A DNA stretch of 64,000 nt. It comes from an uncultured Myxococcales bacterium. GTDB lineage: Bacteria; Myxococcota_A; Polyangia; Polyangiales; Polyangiaceae. The stretch's first letter is position 1. Each line of letters opens with the position of its first letter. Below the pieces are notes generated by a model, which saw only the letters and a list, made by a program, of their open reading frames with translations, was not told where the DNA came from and searched no databases. The stretch is from positions 60,346-124,345 of the forward strand of contig CALMUT010000157.1 in assembly GCA_937872925.1 (NCBI GenBank). The letters are read 5' to 3'. Positions 1-8,011 of this stretch are shown here, in pieces. The position numbers and the translations under genes are program-made.

Positions 1-2703
1 GCCCGGGGTGTGGCATTGCGCTACGGCGGTCGCGAGCTTTCTGCGGACGACGCTGGGCTGGTTTTCGTATTCGGGCTTGAGCCAGGGGACATGCGGGATG
101 CTGACAACGCTGCGCGCTCTGCCCTGGTCATGCTGCGTGCCGTTGGGCCTTTGGCGGCGCCGATGGCGACCTTGACTGCGCAGACGAGCCCAGTGGTTGA
201 CGGCAAGTTGGACGATGGCGCGCAGGCCGCCGTGCTTGCGACCGCACGCGCATTGCCGCCGGGCCAAGTTGGCCGCCTGCTCGCAACCGACGTGGTCGCG
301 CGCCGGCTGCGCGAGGTCTTCCCCCAGCGCCCCGGCCCGACCAAGGATTGCGTGTTCTTGGAAGAACCGGCGCAGTCCCCGCCGCCGGGCCCCTTCGTGG
401 GTCGCCGGACGGAGCTGCGCACCTTGGCCAAGGAGCTGAGTAGCGCGTCGCGTGGTGGGCTTCGGGTGGTTTCCCTCGTGGGGCCGCACGGCATTGGAAA
501 AACACGACTGCTCAACGCCGCGATCCGTCGGCTCTCACAGGCCAAGCTGAACGTCGGCGCCTATGTGGCGACGTGTCCACCTCGCGGTCACGATGTGCCT
601 TACAGTGGAGTCACAGCAATGTTGCGCGCGCTCACCGGCGTTCGTGACGGCGACGCCCTAGACGGAGTGCTTGGCGTGGAACCACGCTTGCGCGCCCTCG
701 GCCTCGTTGACGAAGAGACGAGCGCGCTGCTCGGCCTGCTCGGGGCGGGGCCTGCTGCCGCACCCAACATCGTGGAACACGCCCTAGCGCGCGCGCTTTC
801 GTCCCTGTGTGCGGAGCGGCTGCACATCCTCGCCTGGGACGACGCACACGAGCTCGACGCCGACAGCGCACGGACGATTGGGTTTGCGATGGACCGTCTG
901 GCAAGATCCCGCGCCGCCGTGGTGCTCGCGGGTCGCCGCGCGGAGCCCGCTGTGTTGCTCAACCGCGACGAGGTGGTCAGTATCACCCTGGGAGATCTGG
1001 AACTGGAGGACACTCTCAAGCTCGCGTGCTTGCGCCTGGGCGTCGAAGAACTGCCCGCGCCCCTGCAGCGTTTCCTACACGAACGCGCAGGGGGTCATCC
1101 CATGTTCGCCGAAGAGCTCTTGCGGGAGGCGCTGGCAACCAGGGCACTCGTCGTGAAACAAGGGCGCGTCACGCTTTTTGAAAAGAGCGCCGCGCTCACG
1201 GTACCGCGGTCCTTGCGCATGTTGGTGGCCGACCGTTTGCGCCGGTTGCCCGATGCAGAGCGCGGCACGTTGGTGGCCGCCGCCATCTTGCAGCCGCCGG
1301 CGGATTTGGCCGTTGTGGCCAGTGTGCTGGCGCTTCCTTTGGGGCTCGTACACCAATTGGTCGATGGCTTGACTCAGCGCGAGATCTTGCTGCCCGAGGG
1401 CACCACTCACGTGATGTTCGCCTCTCAGCTGGTGCGCGAAGTCGTGCTGTCGGATCTCGATGAAGACCGTCGTTGCGAGTTGCATCGGCGTGCCGCGGAC
1501 GCGTACCAGGTCGTGCTGGGCGTGCGTACGGAAGAACAAGCCGCTCAGATCGGCTACCACCTGGCCAAAGCTGGAGACAGCGATCGCGCTTCGGGGTTTT
1601 ACGCCACCAGCGGCTTCTACCATGCCGACGAGCGTCGCCTGGACGTGGCTGCGCGCCACTTCATGCGCGCCCTTGCCTTGGCGGATCTGTCACAGCGTGG
1701 CCCCGAACAGATCGGCGAGTGGGTCGCCACCCTCAGCAGCGCGCTCAGACATGTGCGCTCCGGAGAAGGCTTGCCAGATCTGGTGCGAAAGCTCAGCGGC
1801 TGGTTGGTGCTCGACAAACACATCGACGGCCGCTTGCGAGGCGCCATCGAGATCGACTTGGCGGTCAGCCTGGGCGCACTGCACCGCTACAAAGAGGCAC
1901 GCCGGCTGTTGCAACGCGCCGCGGCCACGGCGTCCACTTGGCCGGAGCTGGCGCGGGGCGCGTTGCTCGTCGAAGCGGAGCTGTCCATTCGCCAGGGCGA
2001 AGTGAAGACCGCCGAAACCGCGTTGGAGCGCGCCGCACAGCTGCCTGCCGGCGACGCCTTGGACGAGCATCGTTTCTTCGTCGCCACGGCGCAGGCACGC
2101 GCCGGTGCCGGGCATTTGGACGACGCCCTGCTCGCCTTGGACGCTGCTGCCGAGTTGGTCCCTGCGGACGACGTCGTGCTCGCCGGAGAGCGGGACAAAG
2201 TGCGCGCGCTGATTGCCGGATTCCGTGGCGACTGGGCGGAGTGTGCCCGCATTTCCGAAGCCGCTGCCGGACAGGCTCGCAACTCCGGTTTGGTGCACGA
2301 AGCCTCCGTCAACTTGCACAATCAGGGAGATTCGTTGCTGCGCCTCTCGGAAAATGCCCGGGCCTACGCCGTCTTGGGCGCCAGCCGCGCGCTGGCCGAG
2401 GAAATCGGCTCCGAGCGTTTGGTGAATCTCAACACCGCCATGATGGCATATCTTGATGCCCTCAAAGGCGACAGGGTCGCCGCGGAGACTCTCACGCGGA
2501 GCATCACCCGCGCGGAAACCCAGAAGTGGACCTGGGACGTGATCACCGCGCGCTATTTACTGGGTCGCTTGCTTGCGCATCTGGGTGACACGGTGGCCGC
2601 GCGACGGGAACTGACCTCCGCGCGCAACCTGGCCATGAGCGCCGACAACCAAGTGCTCGCCCAGGACTGCAGCGAGGCGTTGCGCAGCCTCGAACCCGCG
2701 TAG
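1..2703 (+). CDS. AAA-type ATPase with TPR-like C-terminus, 5'-truncated by the window edge
   Basis: A very large signalling-type protein, probably regulatory, whose beginning lies outside the window: the frame is open from base 1 and the first available start (GTG at 10) is not convincing. The first ~110 residues look like the tail of a class III nucleotide cyclase fold without recognisable catalytic residues. Then comes the FVGRRTEL entry motif and an ATPase module with Walker A GPHGIGKT (about residues 158-165 counted from 10) and a Walker B-like stretch ILAWDDAH. The C-terminal half is helical and Ala/Leu-rich, like TPR repeats. This order (cyclase or kinase, then AAA ATPase, then TPR) is common in myxobacterial regulators. 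Substrate and partners cannot be told. The family call is solid, the exact function unknown. Confidence 0.8.
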   Translation, partial: ARGVALRYGGRELSADDAGLVFVFGLEPGDMRDADNAARSALVMLRAVGPLAAPMATLTAQTSPVVDGKLDDGAQAAVLATARALPPGQVGRLLATDVVARRLREVFPQRPGPTKDCVFLEEPAQSPPPGPFVGRRTELRTLAKELSSASRGGLRVVSLVGPHGIGKTRLLNAAIRRLSQAKLNVGAYVATCPPRGHDVPYSGVTAMLRALTGVRDGDALDGVLGVEPRLRALGLVDEETSALLGLLGAGPAAAPNIVEHALARALSSLCAERLHILAWDDAHELDADSARTIGFAMDRLARSRAAVVLAGRRAEPAVLLNRDEVVSITLGDLELEDTLKLACLRLGVEELPAPLQRFLHERAGGHPMFAEELLREALATRALVVKQGRVTLFEKSAALTVPRSLRMLVADRLRRLPDAERGTLVAAAILQPPADLAVVASVLALPLGLVHQLVDGLTQREILLPEGTTHVMFASQLVREVVLSDLDEDRRCELHRRAADAYQVVLGVRTEEQAAQIGYHLAKAGDSDRASGFYATSGFYHADERRLDVAARHFMRALALADLSQRGPEQIGEWVATLSSALRHVRSGEGLPDLVRKLSGWLVLDKHIDGRLRGAIEIDLAVSLGALHRYKEARRLLQRAAATASTWPELARGALLVEAELSIRQGEVKTAETALERAAQLPAGDALDEHRFFVATAQARAGAGHLDDALLALDAAAELVPADDVVLAGERDKVRALIAGFRGDWAECARISEAAAGQARNSGLVHEASVNLHNQGDSLLRLSENARAYAVLGASRALAEEIGSERLVNLNTAMMAYLDALKGDRVAAETLTRSITRAETQKWTWDVITARYLLGRLLAHLGDTVAARRELTSARNLAMSADNQVLAQDCSEALRSLEPA

Positions 2704-2723
2704 ACCCCCTCTTCTCGAACGCA

Positions 2724-2746
2724 CCGAGCCAGACTGTCTGGCTCGG
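2724..2746. terminator. perfect 10-bp stem hairpin between genes
   Basis: CCGAGCCAGA and TCTGGCTCGG form a perfect stem around a CTG loop, 21 bases after the stop of the ATPase gene and just beyond the 3' end of the small minus-strand gene. There is no T tract on either strand, so it could end transcripts from both sides only with factor help, or stabilise 3' ends. Confidence 0.55.
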
Positions 2747-2767
2747 GCGTTGGAAGGAAAGACTCCG

Positions 2768-2977
2768 CTACGCGCTCTTCGCGTCTGGAGCCGGGCCGAC
2801 GACGGAATTGATATCCACCTTGGCAACGCCAGGGCCATCGCCGGTCCACACGGACACCGTAGTATTGCGTTTTGGGTAGTGCGTATCGACTCGAACGATG
2901 CGACCGACACGCCCATCCTGAAGCAGTACCCGCCGGCGATCCGTCATGTATTGATGGATGTGGCGGATGTTTGTCAT
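2768..2977 (-). CDS. small hypothetical protein, 69 aa
   Basis: Not recognised. The protein is short, basic and rich in beta-type residues (VLLQDGRVGRIVRVDTHY then VSVWTGDG), reminiscent of small SH3-like or Hypervirulence-type beta folds, but no family can be named. ATG at 2977 gives 69 residues; a second ATG ten codons in (2947) would give 59 and starts at the more structured part. A TATATT box lies just upstream of the first start, so a leader, if any, is short. A strong hairpin follows the stop. It stands alone between two plus-strand genes. It is listed because its composition is protein-like and it has promoter-like and terminator-like flanks. Confidence 0.45.
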   Translation of the reverse strand: MTNIRHIHQYMTDRRRVLLQDGRVGRIVRVDTHYPKRNTTVSVWTGDGPGVAKVDINSVVGPAPDAKSA

Positions 2978-3191
2978 GACTTAAATATAGGTTCGACCCT
3001 GGAACTTGTCAGGTTTTCGGCGCCTCGCAGTCGACGCTGTGCGTCAGGCACTCCCGGGGGTGGCGCGTTGATGTGGTTGGAAGGTGAAGCGTGTAACCAA
3101 TGGGAATTGCTAGACTATTTCGCGTTCTGGAGCCCGCCTTCTGGGGCCCGAAAATTGGGCCGGCGTCGCGTCTGGCCGATAGCCTTTGGAA

Positions 3192-3842
3192 GTGAAGCCT
3201 CGCCTATTGCCCGTCCTTGTTGCGCTTGCCGCTACCTTCGGTTGCACCCACCAACACGCCGCGCGCGTTAGCAGCGCCACGTTGCCGCCGCCCCCTGTCG
3301 ACATGGTACACCACAGCGGTCGGCTGTGGATCGAGTTCGACGAGTACACTCGCGATCGTCAGTGCGTTGCCGACGACGGCAAACGTCCGCTGTGTTTCGT
3401 GGGCGTGCACGCTGCCCTCGAGCGCGCTTTGGAGACGACGCTGTGGCCGGCGTTTTCTCAGGTGCGCGTCAAGGGCAAGGGCGATCAGATTGAGAGCCAC
3501 GACTATTTGCTGTTGGTGTCCACGCACGTCGTGGCAAAGCCACCGGGACCGGACGGGCCGGGATGGGCGGCACATGGCACCATGCGCTGGAAGCTGGTGC
3601 GCGGCGGGATCCCGATCACGTCGGAGCGCGTTGAGTCAACGTCGCGATCGGATCTGCCGTACGGCAGCATGCTGGGTCACGCTGCCGGCGAAGTGATTGA
3701 CGCGCTTTCCGTGCACGTGGCCACGCGGGTTGGCACGCTGCCGGAAGAGAGTCCGCGGGCGGGCGTGCCGTTGCCGAAGGTGGTGGTCACCCAGAAAAGC
3801 GGGCTGGATATGTCGGCTCCGAAACAGGTGGCGGAACGGTGA
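3192..3842 (+). CDS. hypothetical lipoprotein, 216 aa
   Basis: A probable lipid-anchored envelope protein. The N-terminus is a short basic stretch, a hydrophobic segment (LLPVLVALAATF) and a lipobox ending in GC, after which the chain should be anchored. The mature part has no motif I recognise and ends in a polar tail. GTG at 3192 is preferred; TTG at 3186 in the same frame adds two residues. The gene faces the minus-strand lipoprotein gene downstream, with a long hairpin (3867-3894) between the two stops. Confidence 0.65.
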   Translation: MKPRLLPVLVALAATFGCTHQHAARVSSATLPPPPVDMVHHSGRLWIEFDEYTRDRQCVADDGKRPLCFVGVHAALERALETTLWPAFSQVRVKGKGDQIESHDYLLLVSTHVVAKPPGPDGPGWAAHGTMRWKLVRGGIPITSERVESTSRSDLPYGSMLGHAAGEVIDALSVHVATRVGTLPEESPRAGVPLPKVVVTQKSGLDMSAPKQVAER

Positions 3843-3866
3843 CGGTCACTGCCACTGACCCCGGCA

Positions 3867-3894
3867 CTGTCCACCCGCGCCAGCGCGGGGACAG
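3867..3894. terminator. hairpin between convergent genes
   Basis: CCCGCGC and GCGCGGG pair around CA, and the flanking CTGTC and GACAG extend the stem past a two-base bulge. It lies between the stops of two convergent genes (3842 and 3920), the usual place for a bidirectional terminator. No T run is present. Confidence 0.55.
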
Positions 3895-3919
3895 CGGACA
3901 GAGGCGCACGAGGATGCGC

Positions 3920-5053
3920 CTACTTCGCCACGCGCTTTAGCTCGTTGAACGTGCGGAAGTACACGTGGCTGGTGTCTACTTCCAGTTGCTCGACGTAGAC
4001 GTTGCTCTTGGCGAGCGGCGTGGGCGTGCCGCCAGTCGTGGGCAGCTTCATAATCTCGGAGCTGCCGGCTGTGAAGAACAGTGTCGTGCCGTCGCTGGCG
4101 ATCGCGTTCGAGCTGGCCAGCGGGGAGACGACGGGCGTTGAAGCGCCGCCGGCCTTATCCACGCTGTGCAGCGCGCCGTCCTTTTGATCGTTTTGAAGGC
4201 CCAGCTCGACCCAGAAGGCGGTCGAAGCGCTCAGCGCCACGTCAGTGGGCCGGCGTAGTCCGGTGGCCAGGTCTTCCACGACTCCGGTGGAAAGCGACAT
4301 GCGTTGCAGTACGCCGGTGGGGCTGAAGCCCGCCGTGGCTGCACCGTACAGATGCGTGGCGTCGGCAGTGTGCAGGGCGATGGCTCCCTGGCCGAAGGGC
4401 GCGCCGCTGTTGCCCGTGACTTTTCGTATCCCTGAATTTGCATACCAGTACGCGCTGCCGCCCCGCACCAATACTGCCGCGCCGGGCCCCTCGATGGATA
4501 GATTCTTCGCTTCGTCCACCTGGATCGGCGATCCTCCTGTGTGCGCCACCTTGTACATGCGCGCGGTTCCGGAGGCCGCCACGTAGTCGAAGGTGATGTA
4601 GTAGACGCTGGTGTCGTCCACTCCCAAGCCCACCGTCAGCTCTTTGTGGTCGGCGAGTTTTTGCGGTGCGCCGCCGGTCTTGGCCACGCGAAACACTCCG
4701 CCGGTGTCGTCGGCAGCAGCGTTGAACACCGGCCCGGTGAAGAACACGTCGCTCTTGCCGAGCGCGAATTGGTTCACCTCGTAGACGTCGGCCAAAGTTT
4801 CGATGTTGCTCGCGCCACCGGTGCCACCGCCGCCTGTGGCGCCGGAGCCACCGGTACCGGAACCACCGCCGCCTGTGGCGCCCGAGCCGCCGCTTCCAGC
4901 CGCCGCCCCGTTCCCGCCGGAACCGGCCATGGCGCCGGTGCCACTACCGGCGTTGCCCGCGTTACCGCCCGTGCCTGCGTTGCCGTCGCTGCTCGAACTG
5001 CCGCAGCCCAGCAGTCCGCTGATCGCCATGGCCGTCATCACGCGTGGATACAT
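3920..5053 (-). CDS. lipoprotein with Gly/Ala/Ser linker and propeller-like repeats, 377 aa
   Basis: Probable outer-envelope lipoprotein. The ATG at 5053 places a short signal (MTAMAISGLLGC) right at the start; an in-frame ATG at 5086 adds 11 basic residues. After the lipid-anchor Cys comes a low-complexity linker of Gly, Ser, Ala and Asn of about 80 residues. The rest contains repeated blades of the type 'VYYI', 'AYWYANSGIRKV', 'AFWVELG', 'LFFTAG', 'VYFRTF', about six times, each followed by a short hydrophilic turn. That spacing is typical of a beta-propeller of the DUF5050/NHL-like kind. Ligand unknown. It is convergent with the lipoprotein gene before it. Confidence 0.75.
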   Translation of the reverse strand: MYPRVMTAMAISGLLGCGSSSSDGNAGTGGNAGNAGSGTGAMAGSGGNGAAAGSGGSGATGGGGSGTGGSGATGGGGTGGASNIETLADVYEVNQFALGKSDVFFTGPVFNAAADDTGGVFRVAKTGGAPQKLADHKELTVGLGVDDTSVYYITFDYVAASGTARMYKVAHTGGSPIQVDEAKNLSIEGPGAAVLVRGGSAYWYANSGIRKVTGNSGAPFGQGAIALHTADATHLYGAATAGFSPTGVLQRMSLSTGVVEDLATGLRRPTDVALSASTAFWVELGLQNDQKDGALHSVDKAGGASTPVVSPLASSNAIASDGTTLFFTAGSSEIMKLPTTGGTPTPLAKSNVYVEQLEVDTSHVYFRTFNELKRVAK

Positions 5054-5203
5054 GCGCGGAAGAGATGCGCGGCGCGTCCGGAACATTCAGATGGATCCGC
5101 CCATCCGTCATGCTCCGTCGTGTGGGCGACGCGCGCCCGCGCACTGAGTCCTCGAACCTGCTTGACTCTTCGAAGCACTGCTGGACACTGAGTCGAGGAC
5201 GGG

Positions 5204-5599
5204 ATGGTCGACGCCGAGGAATTCGCCAAAGAGCTGCGCATGTACAAGCGCCACCAACTCGCCTTTTGGCTGGGCGGCATTCTGAGCGTTCTCGGGTTCG
5301 CCTATAGTTTTTGGACGAAACAGACCTTGGCGAGCCTAGGCGCGCCGCTCAGCATGGCCTCCGCCTACTACGCGTGGGTCGGCGGCAAAGCGATGAACGT
5401 CAGCTTCGGGGCGACGCCGCGCGGCGGAATGGACACCCGCAACTACGAGGAGATGTCTCCCTCGAAGCGCCGCGCGCACGCGAAGCGGGTAGCGGTGGGG
5501 CTGGTGTTCGTTGCGCTCGGCGCGATAGGCATGGACGCCTTCGTCCTGTTCTCCGCACACAACCCCGAGCGCGCCGGGCGTGTGCTGGAATCCTTGTGA
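5204..5599 (+). CDS. small membrane protein, 131 aa
   Basis: Hypothetical inner-membrane protein. Two neighbouring hydrophobic segments lie at about residues 20-35 and 43-60, a hydrophilic Arg/Lys-rich stretch follows, and a third hydrophobic segment lies near 95-115. The start ATG at 5204 has a GAGGACGGG purine stretch just upstream. No domain was recognised. It is convergent with the MYXO-CTERM gene (stops 12 bases apart). Confidence 0.65.
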   Translation: MVDAEEFAKELRMYKRHQLAFWLGGILSVLGFAYSFWTKQTLASLGAPLSMASAYYAWVGGKAMNVSFGATPRGGMDTRNYEEMSPSKRRAHAKRVAVGLVFVALGAIGMDAFVLFSAHNPERAGRVLESL

Positions 5600-5610
5600 C
5601 GAAAGCTCGC

Positions 5611-5970
5611 TCAGCGCGCGCGGCGCCGGCAGCGCCGCGTGGCAACTGCGATCCCAAGAAGCGCGAGGGCGCCGCTAGCGCCCCAGGGCGTTGGCGGATT
5701 TGCCACAGCGCAACCGGCGCAACCGCCGCCACCACCCGCCTTGCGTGAACCAGTCTCTGCCTCACACAGATTGCAGATCCACTCCGTCTCCACCGGGTAC
5801 GGCTTGGAACACTTGGTCTCCTTGCAGATCCCCGGGCTATGGAAGTCCGGGGGAGCCGTCTGGCAAGTCTTCCCGGGCTCGTGGCATTCGTTTGGCGGCG
5901 GCACGTCGGCAAGGGCCGGAACTGCCGCCAGCCCGAGCACTGCCGCGATCCGAAGGCCGCGTCCCAACAT
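5611..5970 (-). CDS. MYXO-CTERM-like exported protein, 119 aa, downstream of dnaA
   Basis: A small exported Cys-rich protein. Signal peptide: MLGRGLRIAAVLGLAAVPALA, predicted cut after ALA. The mature part has ten or so Cys residues in the pattern of a compact disulfide-bonded domain (CHEPGKTC, CKETKC, WICNLC). The C-terminus has a Gly run with GCAGC, then a hydrophobic helix (ALALLGIAVA) and an Arg-rich tail, the tripartite layout of MYXO-CTERM sorting signals, which are cut and lipid-modified at the Cys. ATG at 5970 is only five bases after the dnaA stop codon, so it may be co-transcribed and translationally coupled with dnaA. Longer in-frame extensions overlap dnaA and are unlikely. Confidence 0.7.
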   Translation of the reverse strand: MLGRGLRIAAVLGLAAVPALADVPPPNECHEPGKTCQTAPPDFHSPGICKETKCSKPYPVETEWICNLCEAETGSRKAGGGGGCAGCAVANPPTPWGASGALALLGIAVATRRCRRRAR

Positions 5971-5975
5971 CCAAC

Positions 5976-7361
5976 TCACTCGTCCGAGGACGCGAGTTGT
6001 TGTTCGATAGCTTCGAGGTGCGCGTTGACTTGGGGGTCTTTGGCGCGCAGGGACTCGACGCGGCGCACGGCACTCATGACCGTGGTGTGGTCGCGATTGC
6101 CGAAGGCCCGGCCCAGCTCTGGGAAGCTGCACTTGAGGCGTTGGCGACATAGATACATGGCGACCTGACGCGCAAAAGCGACGGACTTGTGCCGGTCCTT
6201 GGAGAGCAACTCTGCGTTGGAGAGGCGGAAATGCGTACACACCACGCGCTGGATGTCCTCGACGCTCATGCAGTCGGGCCGGGTCGGCGCGACGCGTAGC
6301 AGCTCTTCGGCTGCGAAGGTTTCGTCGATGGGGCGCCCGGTGAGGGAGCTCTTTGCGGCGAGACGGATCAGTGCGCCTTCGAGCTCGCGCACGTTGCTCT
6401 TGATCGTCTGCGCCAACAGCACCGCGACTTCATCACTGAGTGGGATGCGCTCGAGCTGCGCCTTCTTGCGCACGATGGCGACGCGGGTCTCGAGCTGGGG
6501 GACCTGAATGTCGGCAACCAGACCGGAGGTGAAGCGGGAGACCAAGCGCTCCGGCATGCGGGCGAGCTGCTGCGGGTACTTGTCGCTGGTGACGACGATG
6601 GGTTTGTCGGCGTCGCGCAGGGCGTTGAAGGTGTGGAAGAACTCTTCTTGGGTCTGTTCGCGGCCAGCCAAAAACTGGATGTCGTCGAGCAGAAATAGGT
6701 CGCAGTGCTGCCGATAGCGCGCGCGAAACTCGTCCATCTTGTGATGCTGCAGCGCTTCGATGAACTCGTTGGTGAAGTGCTCTGCGGACACGTAGACGAC
6801 CCGAGCTTCGGGCCGCTCTTCCAGTAGCTTGTGGGCGATGGCGTGCATCAGGTGGGTCTTGCCCAGGCCGGTGCCCCCAGCGATGAACAGCGGGTTGTAG
6901 CGGGGACCGCCACCGCCAGCGGAGGCAAGAGCGGCGGCATAGGCCAGCTCGTTGGAGGGGCCCACGACGAAGTTGCCGAAGGTATGCTTCGGGTTGAGGA
7001 AGGCGGCGAGACGCGCACGCTCCGCCGGCGCCATGCCGACGCCCGGGCGAGGCTCCGACGCAGGGGACGCTGCGGGCCGGGGGCGGCGCTCAGGCTGCGG
7101 TTTGGGCTCGCAGACGGGGCTGTCGATGCTGGCCGAGATGCGCCACTGCACCTGCACTGGGCTGCCGATGCTGCGCTCCAGATTGGCGATGAGGTCCGGT
7201 AGGAAATGGGTTTTGACCCAATCGCGAACGAACTCGTCACGCGCCACGAGGGTCAGCACGCCGTCCACGAGCCCGTCGATTTGGACGCTCGAAAACCACT
7301 GTTCAAACGACGCGGGGGAACGCCCGCGCGTCTGGTCGATTGCCTGCTGCCAGACTTCCAT
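5976..7361 (-). CDS. dnaA: chromosomal replication initiator DnaA
   Basis: Replication initiator ATPase that binds DnaA boxes and opens the origin. All four domains are visible: N-terminal domain I starting EVWQQAIDQTR, a Pro/Arg/Ala-rich linker, an AAA+ core with Walker A GGTGLGKT and Walker B LFLLDDIQF, and the C-terminal DNA-binding domain with the signature GNRDHTTVMSAV. Length 461 aa is normal. The frame is open up to 7553, but the start chosen is ATG at 7361: it begins exactly at domain I and has GGAAGA upstream. The longer start would put both DnaA boxes inside the coding region and add 64 residues that match no domain. A MYXO-CTERM gene follows within five bases. Confidence 0.97.
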   Translation of the reverse strand: MEVWQQAIDQTRGRSPASFEQWFSSVQIDGLVDGVLTLVARDEFVRDWVKTHFLPDLIANLERSIGSPVQVQWRISASIDSPVCEPKPQPERRPRPAASPASEPRPGVGMAPAERARLAAFLNPKHTFGNFVVGPSNELAYAAALASAGGGGPRYNPLFIAGGTGLGKTHLMHAIAHKLLEERPEARVVYVSAEHFTNEFIEALQHHKMDEFRARYRQHCDLFLLDDIQFLAGREQTQEEFFHTFNALRDADKPIVVTSDKYPQQLARMPERLVSRFTSGLVADIQVPQLETRVAIVRKKAQLERIPLSDEVAVLLAQTIKSNVRELEGALIRLAAKSSLTGRPIDETFAAEELLRVAPTRPDCMSVEDIQRVVCTHFRLSNAELLSKDRHKSVAFARQVAMYLCRQRLKCSFPELGRAFGNRDHTTVMSAVRRVESLRAKDPQVNAHLEAIEQQLASSDE

Positions 7362-7443
7362 ATCTTCCGAATACCCCTGCTTCTTCGTCGGCGTGTCGTG
7401 GGCGCGTTGCGGTTCAGTGATCACGGAGACGATTTCCCCCAAG

Positions 7444-7452
7444 TTATCCACA
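7444..7452 (+). promoter_or_regulatory. dnaA: DnaA box (consensus)
   Basis: TTATCCACA matches the consensus DnaA box exactly. It lies 83 bases upstream of the dnaA start, facing the second box head to head with three bases between them. It may serve origin firing, autoregulation of dnaA, or both. Confidence 0.75.
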
Positions 7453-7455
7453 GGC

Positions 7456-7464
7456 TGTGGACAA
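7456..7464 (-). promoter_or_regulatory. dnaA: DnaA box, inverted partner
   Basis: TGTGGACAA, read on the minus strand as TTGTCCACA, is one base from the consensus. With the box at 7444-7452 it makes an almost symmetric pair that could bind two DnaA molecules. Confidence 0.65.
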
Positions 7465-7499
7465 TCCCGAATAGGATGCCGGCTCCGAATGCCCTCGGA

Positions 7500-7681
7500 C
7501 CGGCCCGGGGGACGAACCCCAGTGGACCCCCAAAGGCGGGGTCGTGCTTGCATCGTGTTCGGAAGATGTCCCGGTGCGTGAGGTTTCCCTCACGACCCTG
7601 CCGCGTGGTGTGTCTCACACCGATGCGACAGTCACGGCAGCTACCACCGGTCGCGCGTGGGTTTCAACCCGCGTTTTTTTT
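7500..7681 (+). ncRNA. candidate structured RNA ending in an intrinsic terminator
   Basis: On the plus strand, divergent from dnaA, several hairpins follow one another: 7508-7520 (GGGG/CCCC), 7525-7543 (GACCCC/GGGGTC), 7577-7594 (CGTGAGG/CCTCACG, perfect) and 7607-7621 (GGTGTG/CACACC), then the terminator at 7654-7681. GCATC at 7550-7554 can pair with GATGC at 7622-7626, enclosing two hairpins as a three-way junction; CTGCCG (7598-7603) with CGGCAG (7635-7640) is a competing pairing. This could be a small RNA, or a leader with attenuation 330 nt ahead of the outer-membrane protein gene. The 5' end is a guess. No known RNA family was recognised. Confidence 0.4.
7654..7681 (+). terminator. intrinsic terminator with eight T residues
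   Basis: GGGTT and AACCC pair around TC, extended by CGC/GCG past a two-base bulge, and eight T residues follow at 7674-7681. It is the clearest factor-independent terminator in the window, yet no plus-strand gene ends before it. Confidence 0.7.
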
Positions 7682-8011
7682 GATCGCGAATCAGGCATCA
7701 AAACAGCTTGGTCAAGGGAAAACTTGGCCCAGCACCTAGCGCATCGGCTACTCACGTCATCGCCACACGTTCGTAACCCTCTGGACACACTGAGTTATCT
7801 GATCCCGCGGGCACAGCGCGCTGTTCGATCCAGCATCAACTTTGCGGATTTCCAAAGTCAAGAGGCAACGAGCGGTTTCGGTGTGACGCAAAGATTTCTA
7901 TCACGCCGTTTTGTTGCCCGCCGCGCTTGTCCTTCGCTAGCACTGGCCCGAGTGTTAGGCCCACCCTCAGCGAAGACGAAAACCAGCGCCCTCGCGAAGC
8001 GTACCCGCGGC

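Larger units (their letters stand above)
7362..8011. other. gene-free region in front of dnaA: candidate replication origin
   Basis: This 650-bp stretch between divergent dnaA and the outer-membrane protein gene has no supported gene. It holds two DnaA boxes near the dnaA side, a chain of hairpins with an intrinsic terminator, and moderately AT-richer DNA at about 7660-7900 than its surroundings. Position beside dnaA and the boxes suggest oriC. Against it: only two good boxes were found, fewer than in most characterised origins. A plus-strand reading frame is open through the region to 8977 but carries no start signal or domain before 8012. Confidence 0.5.

Noticed and set aside
7362..7553. 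N-terminal extension of DnaA
   Set aside because: Contains both DnaA boxes, matches no DnaA domain and lies upstream of a normal domain I start with a ribosome site.
7544..8011. Upstream extension of the outer-membrane protein
   Set aside because: The frame is open but the signal peptide begins at 8012 and the extension crosses the terminator and hairpins.
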